A model generated the notes under the pieces. That model saw only the letters and a list, made by a program, of their open reading frames with translations. It was not told the DNA's origin and did no database searches. A stretch of DNA of 64,000 bases, taken from NCBI RefSeq assembly GCF_003815975.1, contig NZ_CP033932.1, positions 1,302,001 through 1,366,000 of the forward strand, read 5' to 3'. Within the stretch, counting starts at the first letter, position 1, and the number at the start of each line of letters is the position of its first letter. This document shows positions 1 through 8,619 of the stretch, one piece after another. The DNA is from Chryseobacterium bernardetii. Lineage in GTDB: Bacteria; Bacteroidota; Bacteroidia; Flavobacteriales; Weeksellaceae. The translations under genes and the position numbers were made by a program.

Positions 1-580
1 CAATGATACTTCCTACAATAGCCCCGGAAAGGTGAGCCTGCCAAGATATCTTGCTGGGTTCCTGCATATTATAGAACAGTTCTTCGGGAAGCATTCCCCA
101 TACCAAACTTCCATAGTATAAAACCACCAGTAAGGAAATGGTAAGAAGCTTCATATTCCATTTGAAAACACCACTAAAGAAGAGGAAAAAAGCCAGTACA
201 TAGACTACACCGCTGGCTCCTATGGTACAGGTATACATATACTCACCGGTCATAATATCTATAGGAGGAAGCAGCCATACTAAAAGCCCTGTTGAGATCC
301 ATCCGATAAAAAAAACCTTATTGGCAACCAACGGATAGAATTGATACAGCAGAAACATGAGCGCTGTGATGGGAATAGAGTTTCCTATGATATGATCTAT
401 ATTTCCATGTAAAAGAGGGGAGGTAAGAATTCCCAACAGCCCTTCGGGAACAAGGGGAATAATGGCTCCGAAGCAACTTCCAAAAAAGCCATGCATTTGT
501 AAAAAATATCCGAACCACATCGCAGATAGCATCAGCAAAGGGTATATAACCGCTCTTTTGGAAATTACATTTTTAAACAT
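1..580 (-). CDS. Rhomboid-family intramembrane serine protease (3' end cut by window)
   Basis: Reading the minus strand from the ATG at 578-580 gives an open frame of 193 codons to the window edge, so the C-terminus is missing. It is a polytopic membrane protein with the rhomboid hallmarks: an HGNIDHIIGN segment (family HxxxN, oxyanion region), a GASGVVY segment carrying the candidate catalytic serine of the GxSG motif, and a late WQAHLSGAIVG segment carrying the candidate catalytic histidine. Rhomboids cleave transmembrane segments of other membrane proteins inside the bilayer; the substrate here is unknown. It is divergent from the DUF3078 gene downstream. The family call is strong; the function in this organism is inference. 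Confidence 0.85.
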   Translation of the reverse strand, partial: MFKNVISKRAVIYPLLMLSAMWFGYFLQMHGFFGSCFGAIIPLVPEGLLGILTSPLLHGNIDHIIGNSIPITALMFLLYQFYPLVANKVFFIGWISTGLLVWLLPPIDIMTGEYMYTCTIGASGVVYVLAFFLFFSGVFKWNMKLLTISLLVVLYYGSLVWGMLPEELFYNMQEPSKISWQAHLSGAIVGSII

Positions 581-774
581 GGAGATTGTACGTCAAATCA
601 AAAGCCAAGAGTAAATTTCGGAAAATTTGTCGATGAAACAGTTTATACCTTCCTGATTTTAAGACAAAAGGTATCAAATTTAATTTTCAAACCCATTATT
701 TTGGCATTGAATTTATTGAAGTGTTTTGTTGTCAGCTGATTGAAACCGGAAAAAATATATTGTTTACGGGTAAA

Positions 775-807
775 TTTGGCTTTAAAAAAATTATATTAAT
801 ACTTTTG
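775..807 (+). promoter_or_regulatory. Bacteroidota promoter for first DUF3078 gene
   Basis: TTTG at 775-778 and TACTTTTG at 800-807 are separated by 21 bp, which fits the flavobacterial consensus TTTG-N(17-23)-TAnnTTTG. The start codon lies 22 bp downstream at 829. Confidence 0.7.
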
Positions 808-828
808 CATTGAAAATTATTTAGAGTA

Positions 829-1755
829 ATGAAGAAGTTTTTATTGATTCTTTCCATATTTATGGGGATTTATGCAAGTGCACAAGAAGAATTAAAAAAA
901 GATTCCGTAGTAGTAGACACAGTAAAATACTGGTCGGTGTTAGGGAAAAACACTTTAATGATTAACCAGGCGGCCTTTTCGAATTGGGTAGGAGGTGGGG
1001 CCAATAACGTAGGGTGGCTTGCCGGCGTTAATTATAATATTACCTATGAAAAAGACAACGATCTTTGGGAAAATATTATTATTCTTGGATATGGACAGAA
1101 TGATACAAAAGGGGTAGGTATAAGAAAAACTCAGGATGTCATCAATATTTCTACCAACTACGGGCGGAAGTTTTCCAAAAGTTGGTATTTGTCTTTAGGG
1201 GCTGGCTTACAGTCTCAGTTTGCTCCGGGATACGAGGACGGGAACAATCCGGAAGCAAAGAAAATTTCAAATTTTATGGCTCCGGGATATCTGAACGTCG
1301 GTATGGGTATTACATACAGACCGAATGACGACCTAACCGTAACTTTACGCCCTACCAATGCCAGATGGACGTTTGTAATGGATAAAGATCTTCAGCTTGC
1401 CGGAAATTATGGTTTAAAAACTGATGGCGCTACTTCATTGCTACAGTTTGGTTTCCTGGGAACTGCCGTATATAAGCTTAAAATTATGGAAGATATTCAA
1501 TTAACCAACACGGCTTCTGTCTTTTCAAATTATCTTGATCGTCCTGACAGATTGGTGCTTGCTTATGGAGCTCTTCTGAACCTGAAAGTTAACAAATATA
1601 TCTCATCGAATATCTCTTTAGATTTATTATATGACCACAACCAGATTGAAAAGACACAGCTAAAACAAACACTGGGAATTGGATTTGCCTATACACTGGA
1701 TAATGGAGTGAAACGCTCTGACCGTAAAGACAGCCAATGGTGGATAAAAAAATAA
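829..1755 (+). CDS. DUF3078 family outer-membrane-type protein (copy 1)
   Basis: This 308-residue protein begins with a Sec signal peptide ending near YASAQ. The rest resembles the DUF3078 family, which is widespread in Bacteroidota and of unknown function. Alternating strands rich in aromatic residues and glycine suggest an outer-membrane beta-barrel or a secreted beta protein. The segment NWVGGGANNVGW and the C-terminal LLYDHNQIEKTQLKQTLG are shared almost unchanged with the gene just downstream, so the two are tandem paralogues. It has its own promoter and terminator, so the copies are probably separate transcripts. Family assignment is confident; the role is unknown. Confidence 0.8.
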   Translation: MKKFLLILSIFMGIYASAQEELKKDSVVVDTVKYWSVLGKNTLMINQAAFSNWVGGGANNVGWLAGVNYNITYEKDNDLWENIIILGYGQNDTKGVGIRKTQDVINISTNYGRKFSKSWYLSLGAGLQSQFAPGYEDGNNPEAKKISNFMAPGYLNVGMGITYRPNDDLTVTLRPTNARWTFVMDKDLQLAGNYGLKTDGATSLLQFGFLGTAVYKLKIMEDIQLTNTASVFSNYLDRPDRLVLAYGALLNLKVNKYISSNISLDLLYDHNQIEKTQLKQTLGIGFAYTLDNGVKRSDRKDSQWWIKK

Positions 1756-1775
1756 ATTAACACTAATTTCAATAT

Positions 1776-1804
1776 AAGAGCACTTCAATTATGAGGTGCT
1801 CTTT
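1776..1804 (+). terminator. Intrinsic terminator after DUF3078 copy 1
   Basis: AAGAGCAC (1776-1783) pairs with GTGCTCTT (1797-1804), followed by a short T-rich run, 20 bp after the stop codon. Confidence 0.7.
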
Positions 1805-1936
1805 TAATTTCAAAGACCAAAGATTTAAGTTGTTTTAAGTTCAATATGAAAGGAATAACTATTTATGTATTTTATTTTCATTGTGTTATGTGAATGATTT
1901 TAATGAGATTCAATTCATTTTAGGGTGAGTTTTCTC

Positions 1937-1964
1937 TTGGCGTAAATTATTATTTATACATTTG
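1937..1964 (+). promoter_or_regulatory. Promoter for second DUF3078 gene; decides its start
   Basis: TTG at 1937-1939 and TACATTTG at 1957-1964 are 17 bp apart, matching the Bacteroidota consensus. Initiation a few bases downstream leaves room for the ATG at 1981 but almost none for the in-frame TTG at 1975, so the ATG is preferred. Confidence 0.7.
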
Positions 1965-1980
1965 TAGTAAATCGTTGAAT

Positions 1981-2904
1981 ATGAAAAAAGTTTTATTGAT
2001 CGCTTCTGCTTCTTTCGGATTTATGGCAATGGCCCAGGAAGCAAAAACTGATGTTCCTGTAACAGATACCGTTAAAGCCTGGTCTATTCAGGGCCAGAAT
2101 ACTTTAATGCTTAACCAGGCTGCTTTTTCAAACTGGGTAGGAGGAGGAGCCAATAACGTAGGGTGGCTTGCCGGTGTCAATTATAACCTTACTTATGAAA
2201 AAGGTAAAGACCTTTGGGAAAATATTATTATTCTTGGCTACGGACAAAACAACACTCAGGGAACCGGCGTTAGAAAAACCCAGGACGTTATCAATCTGTC
2301 TACCAACTATGGTAGGGAATTTGCTAAAAACTGGTATTTCTCAGCAGGTGCCGGGCTTCAGACTCAATTTGCCCCGGGATATGAGGATGGCAATAATCCT
2401 GATGCAAAGAAAATCTCAAACTTTATGGCTCCGGGCTATCTGAACTTAGGTGCGGGGGTTACTTACCGTCCAAATGATAATCTTACAGTAACGTTACGTC
2501 CGGCGAATGCCAGATGGACTTTTGTGTTGGATAAAGACCTTCAGAAAGCTGGAACTTACGGACTTAAAAATGATGGTGATTCTTCCCTATTCCAATTCGG
2601 TTTCCTAGGAACGGCTATGTATAAACTGAAAATTATGGAGAACATCACTTTGCTAAACACGGCATCTGTATTCTCAAACTATCTGGATCATCCGGAAAGA
2701 TTGGTTCTTGGATACAGCGGGGTTTTAAGCATGAAGATCAATAAATTTATTTCTACGAATGTAACTTTGGATCTGTTATATGATCATAACCAGATATGGA
2801 AAACTCAGTTGAAACAGACTTTGGGAGTAGGTTTAGCGTATAATTTTGATAACGGAAAGAAACGCTCAGACAATAAAGATAACCAAAGCTGGCTGAAAAA
2901 ATAA
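1981..2904 (+). CDS. DUF3078 family outer-membrane-type protein (copy 2)
   Basis: This is a close paralogue of the gene at 829-1755 (307 residues from the ATG at 1981; an in-frame TTG at 1975 would add two residues but sits at the likely transcript start). It has a signal peptide ending near MAMAQ, then the DUF3078 body with the same NWVGGGANNVGW, DLWENIIILGYGQN and APGYEDGNNP segments as copy 1. It ends with a lysine-rich tail as copy 1 does. Unequal conservation between the two N-termini and linkers argues for an old duplication rather than an assembly artefact. Its function is unknown; surface or envelope location is inferred from the signal peptide. Confidence 0.8.
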   Translation: MKKVLLIASASFGFMAMAQEAKTDVPVTDTVKAWSIQGQNTLMLNQAAFSNWVGGGANNVGWLAGVNYNLTYEKGKDLWENIIILGYGQNNTQGTGVRKTQDVINLSTNYGREFAKNWYFSAGAGLQTQFAPGYEDGNNPDAKKISNFMAPGYLNLGAGVTYRPNDNLTVTLRPANARWTFVLDKDLQKAGTYGLKNDGDSSLFQFGFLGTAMYKLKIMENITLLNTASVFSNYLDHPERLVLGYSGVLSMKINKFISTNVTLDLLYDHNQIWKTQLKQTLGVGLAYNFDNGKKRSDNKDNQSWLKK

Positions 2905-2926
2905 TTTCAACAAGAGATAAAGCAAT

Positions 2927-2956
2927 AAAAAAGCACTTCAAACGAAGTGCTTTTTT
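2927..2956. terminator. Bidirectional terminator between DUF3078 copy 2 and sufD
   Basis: AAAAAAGCACTTC (2927-2939) and GAAGTGCTTTTTT (2944-2956) form a perfect 13-bp inverted repeat with a 4-base loop. T-runs on both strands serve the two convergent genes. Confidence 0.85.
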
Positions 2957-2975
2957 ATGTATCAATATATAATGA

Positions 2976-4310
2976 TTAAAATTCTATATCTACTTCCAGT
3001 TTCTCAGCCAAAAGTTTTGAAATTTTCTCCTTGAGAGGTTCAATATCAATATTCTGCATGGCATCGTTAGCAAATGCGTAAAGAAGTAATGCCTGAGCTT
3101 CTTTTTTAGAGATCCCTCTTGCTCTCAGATAGAAAAGGGCGTCTTCATTAAGCTGGCCTACCGTACATCCGTGAGAACATTTTACATCATCCGCAAAGAT
3201 CTCTAACTGAGGTTTTGTATCGATGCTTGCACCCTCGCTTAGCAATACGTTATTGTTCTGTTGGTAAGCATTGGTTTTCTGGGCAATTTTATCAACAAAT
3301 ACTTTTCCGTTGAAAACTCCATGAGCATTACCATCAAAGATACCTTTGTAGTTCTGGTAGCTTTCACAATTCGGGAAGTTGTGGTGAACTGCTGTATGGT
3401 GGTCTACCAGCTGGTCTTTTCCGATAATAGTAATTCCGTTCATAAATGAATTGATATTGGATCCATTATGAATAAAATCAAGGTTATTTCTTACCAGTTT
3501 ACCTCCGAAAGAGAATGTATTTACAGTTGTTAAACTGTCTTTCTCCTGTTTTGCAAAGGTATGGTCTACAAGATAAGAAGTATTGTTGTCATTCTGAAGC
3601 TTATGCCAGTCTGCTTTTGCATTGGGATACGTAAAGATTTCCGTCACTGAGTTGGTTAACACGTAAGTGTCATCAAAATTGTGGTGGCTTTCAATAACTT
3701 CAACCTTTGCACCTTCTTCTACGATTAATAAATTCCTTGTATTGTAGAATGTATTTTCCTCTTGGTTCTGGGAAATGTAGAAAACATGAATTGGCTTTTC
3801 AATCACAACATTTTTAGGCACCTTCAAAAAGAAACCGTACTTGCAATAGGCAAGGTTTAAGTTTGTGAACGCTAAATCTTTGGAAGCAATTGTATTGAAA
3901 TATTTTTCAAATACCTCTTTATGTTTGTCATCATTCAATGCATAATTGAATGAAAGGAATTCTACATTTTCAATAGAAACCTTTGAAAGTTCTTTGTGAA
4001 GTTTACCGTTTACAAAAACAATCCAATCAAAATGTTCTTCTCCAAGATGCAGTTCATCAAACTGTTCTTTAGTGATGTTGTGGTTTTCTTTCGGGAAGAA
4101 GTTGTAGCTTTTTTCCGTGATCTCCTTTAGATTGGTATATTTATATTCTTCGTCTTTTTTGGTTGGAAAACCAATGTTTTCAAACTTCTGAAGAGCTGTC
4201 TTTCTATCGTCATCCAGAAATCTGTGACGAAGACTCTCCAAAAACTCATTATGGTTCTCTATAATTTGTTCTTTTAATGCCATTACTGGTATATCTGTGG
4301 TTTGCACCAT
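2976..4310 (-). CDS. sufD: Fe-S cluster assembly protein SufD
   Basis: SufD is the scaffold partner of SufB in the cytosolic SufBCD complex that assembles Fe-S clusters. The 444-residue protein has the C-terminal SufB/SufD core, with the segment DDVKCSHGCTVGQLNEDALF and the RGISKKEAQALLLYAFA region typical of the family. It is the last gene of a minus-strand SUF operon, 134 bp downstream of sufC. An alternative ATG at 4283 would remove nine residues and give an N-terminus starting MALKEQI; I cannot separate the two from sequence because neither has a clear ribosome site. Assignment is confident. Confidence 0.95.
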   Translation of the reverse strand: MVQTTDIPVMALKEQIIENHNEFLESLRHRFLDDDRKTALQKFENIGFPTKKDEEYKYTNLKEITEKSYNFFPKENHNITKEQFDELHLGEEHFDWIVFVNGKLHKELSKVSIENVEFLSFNYALNDDKHKEVFEKYFNTIASKDLAFTNLNLAYCKYGFFLKVPKNVVIEKPIHVFYISQNQEENTFYNTRNLLIVEEGAKVEVIESHHNFDDTYVLTNSVTEIFTYPNAKADWHKLQNDNNTSYLVDHTFAKQEKDSLTTVNTFSFGGKLVRNNLDFIHNGSNINSFMNGITIIGKDQLVDHHTAVHHNFPNCESYQNYKGIFDGNAHGVFNGKVFVDKIAQKTNAYQQNNNVLLSEGASIDTKPQLEIFADDVKCSHGCTVGQLNEDALFYLRARGISKKEAQALLLYAFANDAMQNIDIEPLKEKISKLLAEKLEVDIEF

Positions 4311-4444
4311 TTTTTCTTTTTTTTGAACTAAAATATTGTTATTCCGAGGAATAGGAATCCAATTTTTACTTTAGAGATTCATATTTTGCTGCACTTCATA
4401 AATGGCCGCTATACATTTAATCTCTGAAATACTATACTTCCTTC

Positions 4445-5188
4445 TTAATTTAAAAGCCAGTCGTAACCTTTTTCTTCAAGCTCTAATGCTAAAGATTTAT
4501 CACCAGTTTTGATGATTTTTCCATCAGCTAAAACGTGAACAAAGTCAGGTTGAATATAGTTAAGCAATCTTTGATAGTGCGTAATCAAAAGAACTGCATT
4601 TCCTTCATTTTTAAAATAATTTACTCCATCTGCTACGATTCTTAAAGCGTCGATGTCTAATCCTGAATCTGTTTCGTCCAGGATAGCCAATTTAGGGTTA
4701 AGCATCATCATCTGGAAGATCTCGTTTCTTTTCTTCTCACCTCCGGAGAATCCTTCATTCAGTGATCTTGAAAGGAAATCTTTTTTAATCCCTAATTTTT
4801 CAGATTTTTCACGGATTAATGCAAGCATTTCTTTTGCAGGCATTTCTTCCAATCCGTTTGCTTTTCTTGTTTCGTTTAAAGCAGCTTTGATGAAGTTCGT
4901 TACAGAAACTCCCGGAATTTCCACTGGATACTGGAAAGATAGGAAGATTCCTTTGTGTGCTCTGTCTTCAGGAGCATCCTCAATGATGTCTTCTCCCTGG
5001 AAAAGGATCTCTCCACCTGTCACTTCGTAATCTTCTTTTCCAGCGATTACAGAAGAAAGGGTAGATTTACCAGCTCCGTTTGGCCCCATAATAGCGTGAA
5101 CTTCGCCTGGCTTTATTTCAAGGTTAATCCCTTTTAATATTTCTGCGCCATCCTCAATTTTGGCGTGAAGGTTTTTAATTTCTAACAT
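4445..5188 (-). CDS. sufC: Fe-S cluster assembly ATPase SufC
   Basis: SufC is the ABC-type ATPase that drives conformational change in the SufBCD scaffold; it is soluble and not a transporter. The 247 residues match the family length. Walker A is GPNGAGKS near residue 36, the signature is [10 protein letters not shown], and Walker B with its catalytic acid is [12 protein letters not shown]. The SufC-specific [13 protein letters not shown] form, rather than LDEPT, supports SufC over a transporter ATPase. It lies 18 bp after the GNAT gene and upstream of sufD. Confidence 0.96.
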   Translation of the reverse strand: MLEIKNLHAKIEDGAEILKGINLEIKPGEVHAIMGPNGAGKSTLSSVIAGKEDYEVTGGEILFQGEDIIEDAPEDRAHKGIFLSFQYPVEIPGVSVTNFIKAALNETRKANGLEEMPAKEMLALIREKSEKLGIKKDFLSRSLNEGFSGGEKKRNEIFQMMMLNPKLAILDETDSGLDIDALRIVADGVNYFKNEGNAVLLITHYQRLLNYIQPDFVHVLADGKIIKTGDKSLALELEEKGYDWLLN

Positions 5189-5206
5189 TTTATTTGCTTA
5201 AACAAA

Positions 5207-5713
5207 TTATTTTTCAATTCTATATACTAAACTTTCAGGCTGACCAGGAACGTCATCTAGGGTCCCGGTTTTGATCATACCTGCCTTTTCCAAAACTTTA
5301 ACAGAAGCTATATTGCCGGGGCGGACAACAGCAAAAATTTCTTCTTTACTGCCCTCATTAAACCCGAGATCTATAGCTTTCTTCGTGAATTCTGTAGCAT
5401 ATCCTTTCCCCCATGCCTGGGAAGCAAAACGATAGCCTAAATTCAATTTTTCTTCTTCTCCGTAGAGTTTATAGCTCAGCCCGCCAAAACCTATTACATT
5501 TTCAGGGTTTTCCTTTTCAGCAATTGCCCAACTTCCGAAATGATGCTTTTCCCAATGTTCAAGCATCCTGGTAAATGTACTTTCTGCTTTTTGAAAACTC
5601 ATGGGTCCGTTTGGATTATGAATATTGGTTTCGGGGTCATGATTAATTTCGAAGAATTTTTCAAAATCTTCTTTTGTAGGCTTTCTTAGAATTAATCTTG
5701 CTGTAGCTATCAT
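5207..5713 (-). CDS. GNAT family N-acetyltransferase (RimJ/RimL type) inside SUF operon
   Basis: This 168-residue protein starts with the RimL-type N-terminus (TARLILRKPTKEDFEKFFEI). It has the acetyl-CoA region around GYRFASQAWGKGYATE and a later NIASVKVLEKAGM segment, as expected for the GNAT fold. Such enzymes acetylate an amine of a small molecule or a protein N-terminus; the substrate is unknown. It sits 4 bp downstream of sufB and 18 bp upstream of sufC, so it is almost certainly co-transcribed with the SUF genes although it is not a known SUF component. Family is confident; a link to Fe-S assembly is only suggested by position. Confidence 0.88.
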   Translation of the reverse strand: MIATARLILRKPTKEDFEKFFEINHDPETNIHNPNGPMSFQKAESTFTRMLEHWEKHHFGSWAIAEKENPENVIGFGGLSYKLYGEEEKLNLGYRFASQAWGKGYATEFTKKAIDLGFNEGSKEEIFAVVRPGNIASVKVLEKAGMIKTGTLDDVPGQPESLVYRIEK

Positions 5714-5717
5714 ATTT

Positions 5718-7166
5718 TTATCCTACTGATCCTTCTAATGAAATTTCAAGTAGTTTCTGTGCTTCAATAGCAAATTCCATTGGGAGTTTATTTAAAACCT
5801 CTTTACTGAATCCATTTACGATTAAAGCAATGGCTCTTTCTGTATCAATACCTCTCTGGTTGCAGTAGAAGATCTGATCTTCTCCAATTTTTGAAGTGGT
5901 TGCTTCATGCTCCAATTGGGCAGTAGGATCTTTAATTTCAATGTAAGGGAAAGTATGCGCGCCGCATTCATTACCCATTAATAAAGAATCACACTGTGAG
6001 AAGTTTCTTGCTCCTTTTGCAGAAGGCATTACTTTTACCTGTCCTCTATATGAGTTCTGAGATTTTCCTGCAGAAATACCTTTGGAAATGATCGTTGATT
6101 TGGTGTTTTTGCCAATATGGATCATTTTTGTTCCTGTATCTGCATACTGGTGATTATTAGTTACTGCGATAGAGTAGAACTCCCCGATTGAATTGTCACC
6201 TTTCAGAATACAAGATGGATATTTCCATGTTACTGCAGAACCTGTTTCAACCTGTGTCCATGAGATTTTTGCATTTCTTTCGCAAAGTCCTCTTTTTGTT
6301 ACAAAGTTGAATACCCCACCCTTTCCTTCTTCATTACCCGGATACCAGTTCTGTACGGTTGAATATTTAATTTCAGCGTTGTCCAGAGCAATCAGTTCCA
6401 CTACCGCAGCGTGAAGCTGGTTTTCATCTCTTGACGGAGCTGTACATCCTTCAAGATAAGAAACATAGCTTCCTTCATCTGCTATCACAAGCGTTCTTTC
6501 AAACTGTCCTGTTCCTGCCTGGTTGATACGGAAGTAAGTGGAAAGTTCCATGGGACACTTTACGCCTTTAGGAATATAGCAGAAACTTCCGTCAGAGAAT
6601 ACTGCGGAGTTTAATGCTGCATAGAAGTTATCTCCTCTTGGAACTACTTTTCCGAGATATTTCCTTACCAGATCTGGATGATTTTTAATAGCCTCGGAAA
6701 TTGAACAGAAAATAATTCCTTTTTCTGCCAGTGTATCCTGGAAAGTTGTTTTCACAGAAACTGAGTCCATTACAATGTCTACGGCAACTCCTGAAAGTCT
6801 TTTTTGTTCCTCAATGTTAATCCCTAGCTTTTCGAAAGTCTTCAATAGTTCAGGATCTACTTCATCAAGGCTGGCCAATTCAGGCTTTACTTTTGGAGCA
6901 GCGTAGTAACGGATTGCTTGAAAATCAGGTTTTTCATATTTGATATTAGCCCAGGTAGGCTCTACCATTTTTTGCCAGATTTTGAAAGATTCCAAACGCC
7001 ATTCTGTCATCCATTCCGGCTCCTCTTTTTTAGCGGAGATGGCACGGATGATATCTTCATTTAAACCAATTGGGAAATCTTCATAATCAATTTTGGTTTC
7101 CCAACCGAATTCATATTTTTTATTTTCTAGATCGACTCTTAAATCGTCTTCAGTATATTTACTCAT
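5718..7166 (-). CDS. sufB: Fe-S cluster assembly protein SufB
   Basis: SufB is the main scaffold subunit of SufBCD, on which clusters are built with persulfide sulfur from SufS. At 482 residues it has the family length. Recognisable blocks are [58 protein letters not shown], the SILKGD-like stretch around [19 protein letters not shown], and the C-terminal [15 protein letters not shown]. It follows the A-type carrier gene by 66 bp and precedes a GNAT gene by 4 bp in one operon. Assignment is secure. Confidence 0.97.
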   Translation of the reverse strand: MSKYTEDDLRVDLENKKYEFGWETKIDYEDFPIGLNEDIIRAISAKKEEPEWMTEWRLESFKIWQKMVEPTWANIKYEKPDFQAIRYYAAPKVKPELASLDEVDPELLKTFEKLGINIEEQKRLSGVAVDIVMDSVSVKTTFQDTLAEKGIIFCSISEAIKNHPDLVRKYLGKVVPRGDNFYAALNSAVFSDGSFCYIPKGVKCPMELSTYFRINQAGTGQFERTLVIADEGSYVSYLEGCTAPSRDENQLHAAVVELIALDNAEIKYSTVQNWYPGNEEGKGGVFNFVTKRGLCERNAKISWTQVETGSAVTWKYPSCILKGDNSIGEFYSIAVTNNHQYADTGTKMIHIGKNTKSTIISKGISAGKSQNSYRGQVKVMPSAKGARNFSQCDSLLMGNECGAHTFPYIEIKDPTAQLEHEATTSKIGEDQIFYCNQRGIDTERAIALIVNGFSKEVLNKLPMEFAIEAQKLLEISLEGSVG

Positions 7167-7232
7167 TATAATTTTTTAGATTTCAGATTTAGACGTCATA
7201 TTTTCTGAGGTCTAGTATCTTATGTCTTTTCT

Positions 7233-7562
7233 CTAAAGACTAAATGATTCTCCGCATCCACATGTTCTGGATGCGTTCGGGTTGTTAAAAACAAACCCTT
7301 TTCCGTTCAATCCTCCTGAATATTCAAGAGTGGTTCCTGCTAAATAAAGGATGGATTTTTTATCTATAATAATTTTAATGTTATTATCTTCAAAAATCTG
7401 ATCTGTGTCTGTTTTTTGGTTGTCAAACTTTAAAACATACTCTAAACCAGAGCATCCGCCACTTTTTACCCCAACTCTTATATAATCTTCAGCAGGGTTA
7501 AAACCATCTTCAGTCATCAACTGGATGGCTTTCTCCTTTGCATGGTCTGATACTTTTATCAT
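7233..7562 (-). CDS. sufA: A-type Fe-S carrier / assembly protein (SufA/IscA family)
   Basis: This 109-residue HesB/IscA-fold protein receives Fe-S clusters from the scaffold and passes them to client proteins. The three ligand cysteines are visible: C37 in SGGCSGLEY, and C101 and C103 in the C-terminal TCGCGESF. It is the first gene of the SUF operon, followed by sufB. Whether it should be called sufA, iscA or erpA cannot be decided from sequence alone; the operon position favours sufA. Confidence 0.93.
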   Translation of the reverse strand: MIKVSDHAKEKAIQLMTEDGFNPAEDYIRVGVKSGGCSGLEYVLKFDNQKTDTDQIFEDNNIKIIIDKKSILYLAGTTLEYSGGLNGKGFVFNNPNASRTCGCGESFSL

Positions 7563-7590
7563 TGTATTTATTTAGAATGATTTAATGAGG

Positions 7591-7598
7591 CAAAAATA
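7591..7598 (-). promoter_or_regulatory. Putative -7 box of the SUF operon
   Basis: On the minus strand TATTTTTG (TAnnTTTG) lies 29 bp upstream of the sufA start. No convincing -33 TTG is visible at 17-23 bp, so this is a partial match. Confidence 0.45.
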
Positions 7599-7708
7599 CG
7601 AACAAAAATCAGGATATAAAAATCAGCATTTTTATTTTATCAATTTTTATCATTGATGAGTTTAACCTTGGTAATCTTTTGAAATCCAAAACATAAATTG
7701 ACTTGAAT

Positions 7709-8557
7709 ATGAAAAGAATAGGCATTATTGCTCTGGCATTGTTTATACAGCAGGTTTCTGCCCAAACTAACCGGTTTGTATATCAGGTAACCATGAAGCC
7801 GGACGCTGAAAATAAAGCAGATATCAAAACCGAAAATGCTTATCTTGATATTTCTCAGGATAAATCGGTTTTTTATTCTGAAAACAGAATCAAAAGGGAT
7901 TCTATCATGCAGAAAGCCTTTCAGGGCGGCGGCGGAAGAATGAGTATTAACAGGGAACAGATGGAAGGATTACGATCTAATATCAATTACTCCGTAGAAA
8001 AAGATAAAACAACCCAAAAAACTTATTTTAAAGACAGAATAGGACGGGATATTTACTCGTATGAAGAAGACAGACCTCTGGACTGGAAAATTTCTTCTGA
8101 AACAAGAAAAATAGGAGAATATAAAGTTCAGAAGGCAGAAACGGATTTTGCAGGCAGAAAATGGACCGCCTGGTTTACTACTGATCTGCCTTATCAGGAT
8201 GGCCCATACAAGTTTGGCGGCCTTCCGGGATTAATTGTAAAAGTGGAGGATGATAAGGGGGACTATTCTTTTGATCTGATGAAGAATTATAAAATTACAG
8301 AACTTCCTGCTTTAAATCAGTTTGGAAATACCTTAAAGGTAAAAAGAAGTGATTTTGTGAAGCAACAGCAAAAATTTAAAACCGATCCGATGTCATTTAT
8401 GACTCAGGGTTCAGGTATGGCTACAACAATAAGAGTAGACGGTGGGAGAGGCCCGGGTGGCGGCGGAAATCCGAATCCTGCTGATATGAGAAAGAGAATG
8501 GAAGAGAGAGTGAAAGAAGAGGCTAAGAAAAATTCAAATCCAATTGAATTGCAATAG
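7709..8557 (+). CDS. GLPGLI family secreted protein
   Basis: This 282-residue protein has a signal peptide ending near VSAQ. It carries the family-defining block GPYKFGGLPGLIVKVEDDKG about halfway along, which assigns it to the Bacteroidota GLPGLI family of unknown function. Some family members lie beside TonB-dependent receptors; none is adjacent here. The C-terminus is rich in glycine, proline, methionine and lysine (GGRGPGGGGNPNPADMRK) and looks disordered. The ATG at 7709 is chosen over an in-frame TTG six bases earlier. It is transcribed towards the minus-strand peptide/exporter module, with a strong hairpin between. Confidence 0.85.
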   Translation: MKRIGIIALALFIQQVSAQTNRFVYQVTMKPDAENKADIKTENAYLDISQDKSVFYSENRIKRDSIMQKAFQGGGGRMSINREQMEGLRSNINYSVEKDKTTQKTYFKDRIGRDIYSYEEDRPLDWKISSETRKIGEYKVQKAETDFAGRKWTAWFTTDLPYQDGPYKFGGLPGLIVKVEDDKGDYSFDLMKNYKITELPALNQFGNTLKVKRSDFVKQQQKFKTDPMSFMTQGSGMATTIRVDGGRGPGGGGNPNPADMRKRMEERVKEEAKKNSNPIELQ

Positions 8558-8564
8558 ATAAACG

Positions 8565-8595
8565 AATATCCCTGGAGAATTTCTCCAGGGATATT
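8565..8595. terminator. Strong hairpin between GLPGLI gene and C39 exporter gene
   Basis: AATATCCCTGGAGAA (8565-8579) and its exact complement at 8581-8595 form a 15-bp inverted repeat. It lies between two convergent genes and probably terminates both, although neither side has a long T-run. Its core resembles the hairpin at 13102-13128 on the other side of the peptide module. Confidence 0.65.
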
Positions 8596-8619
8596 AAGTA
8601 TAAAGCTTTATTTCTGATC

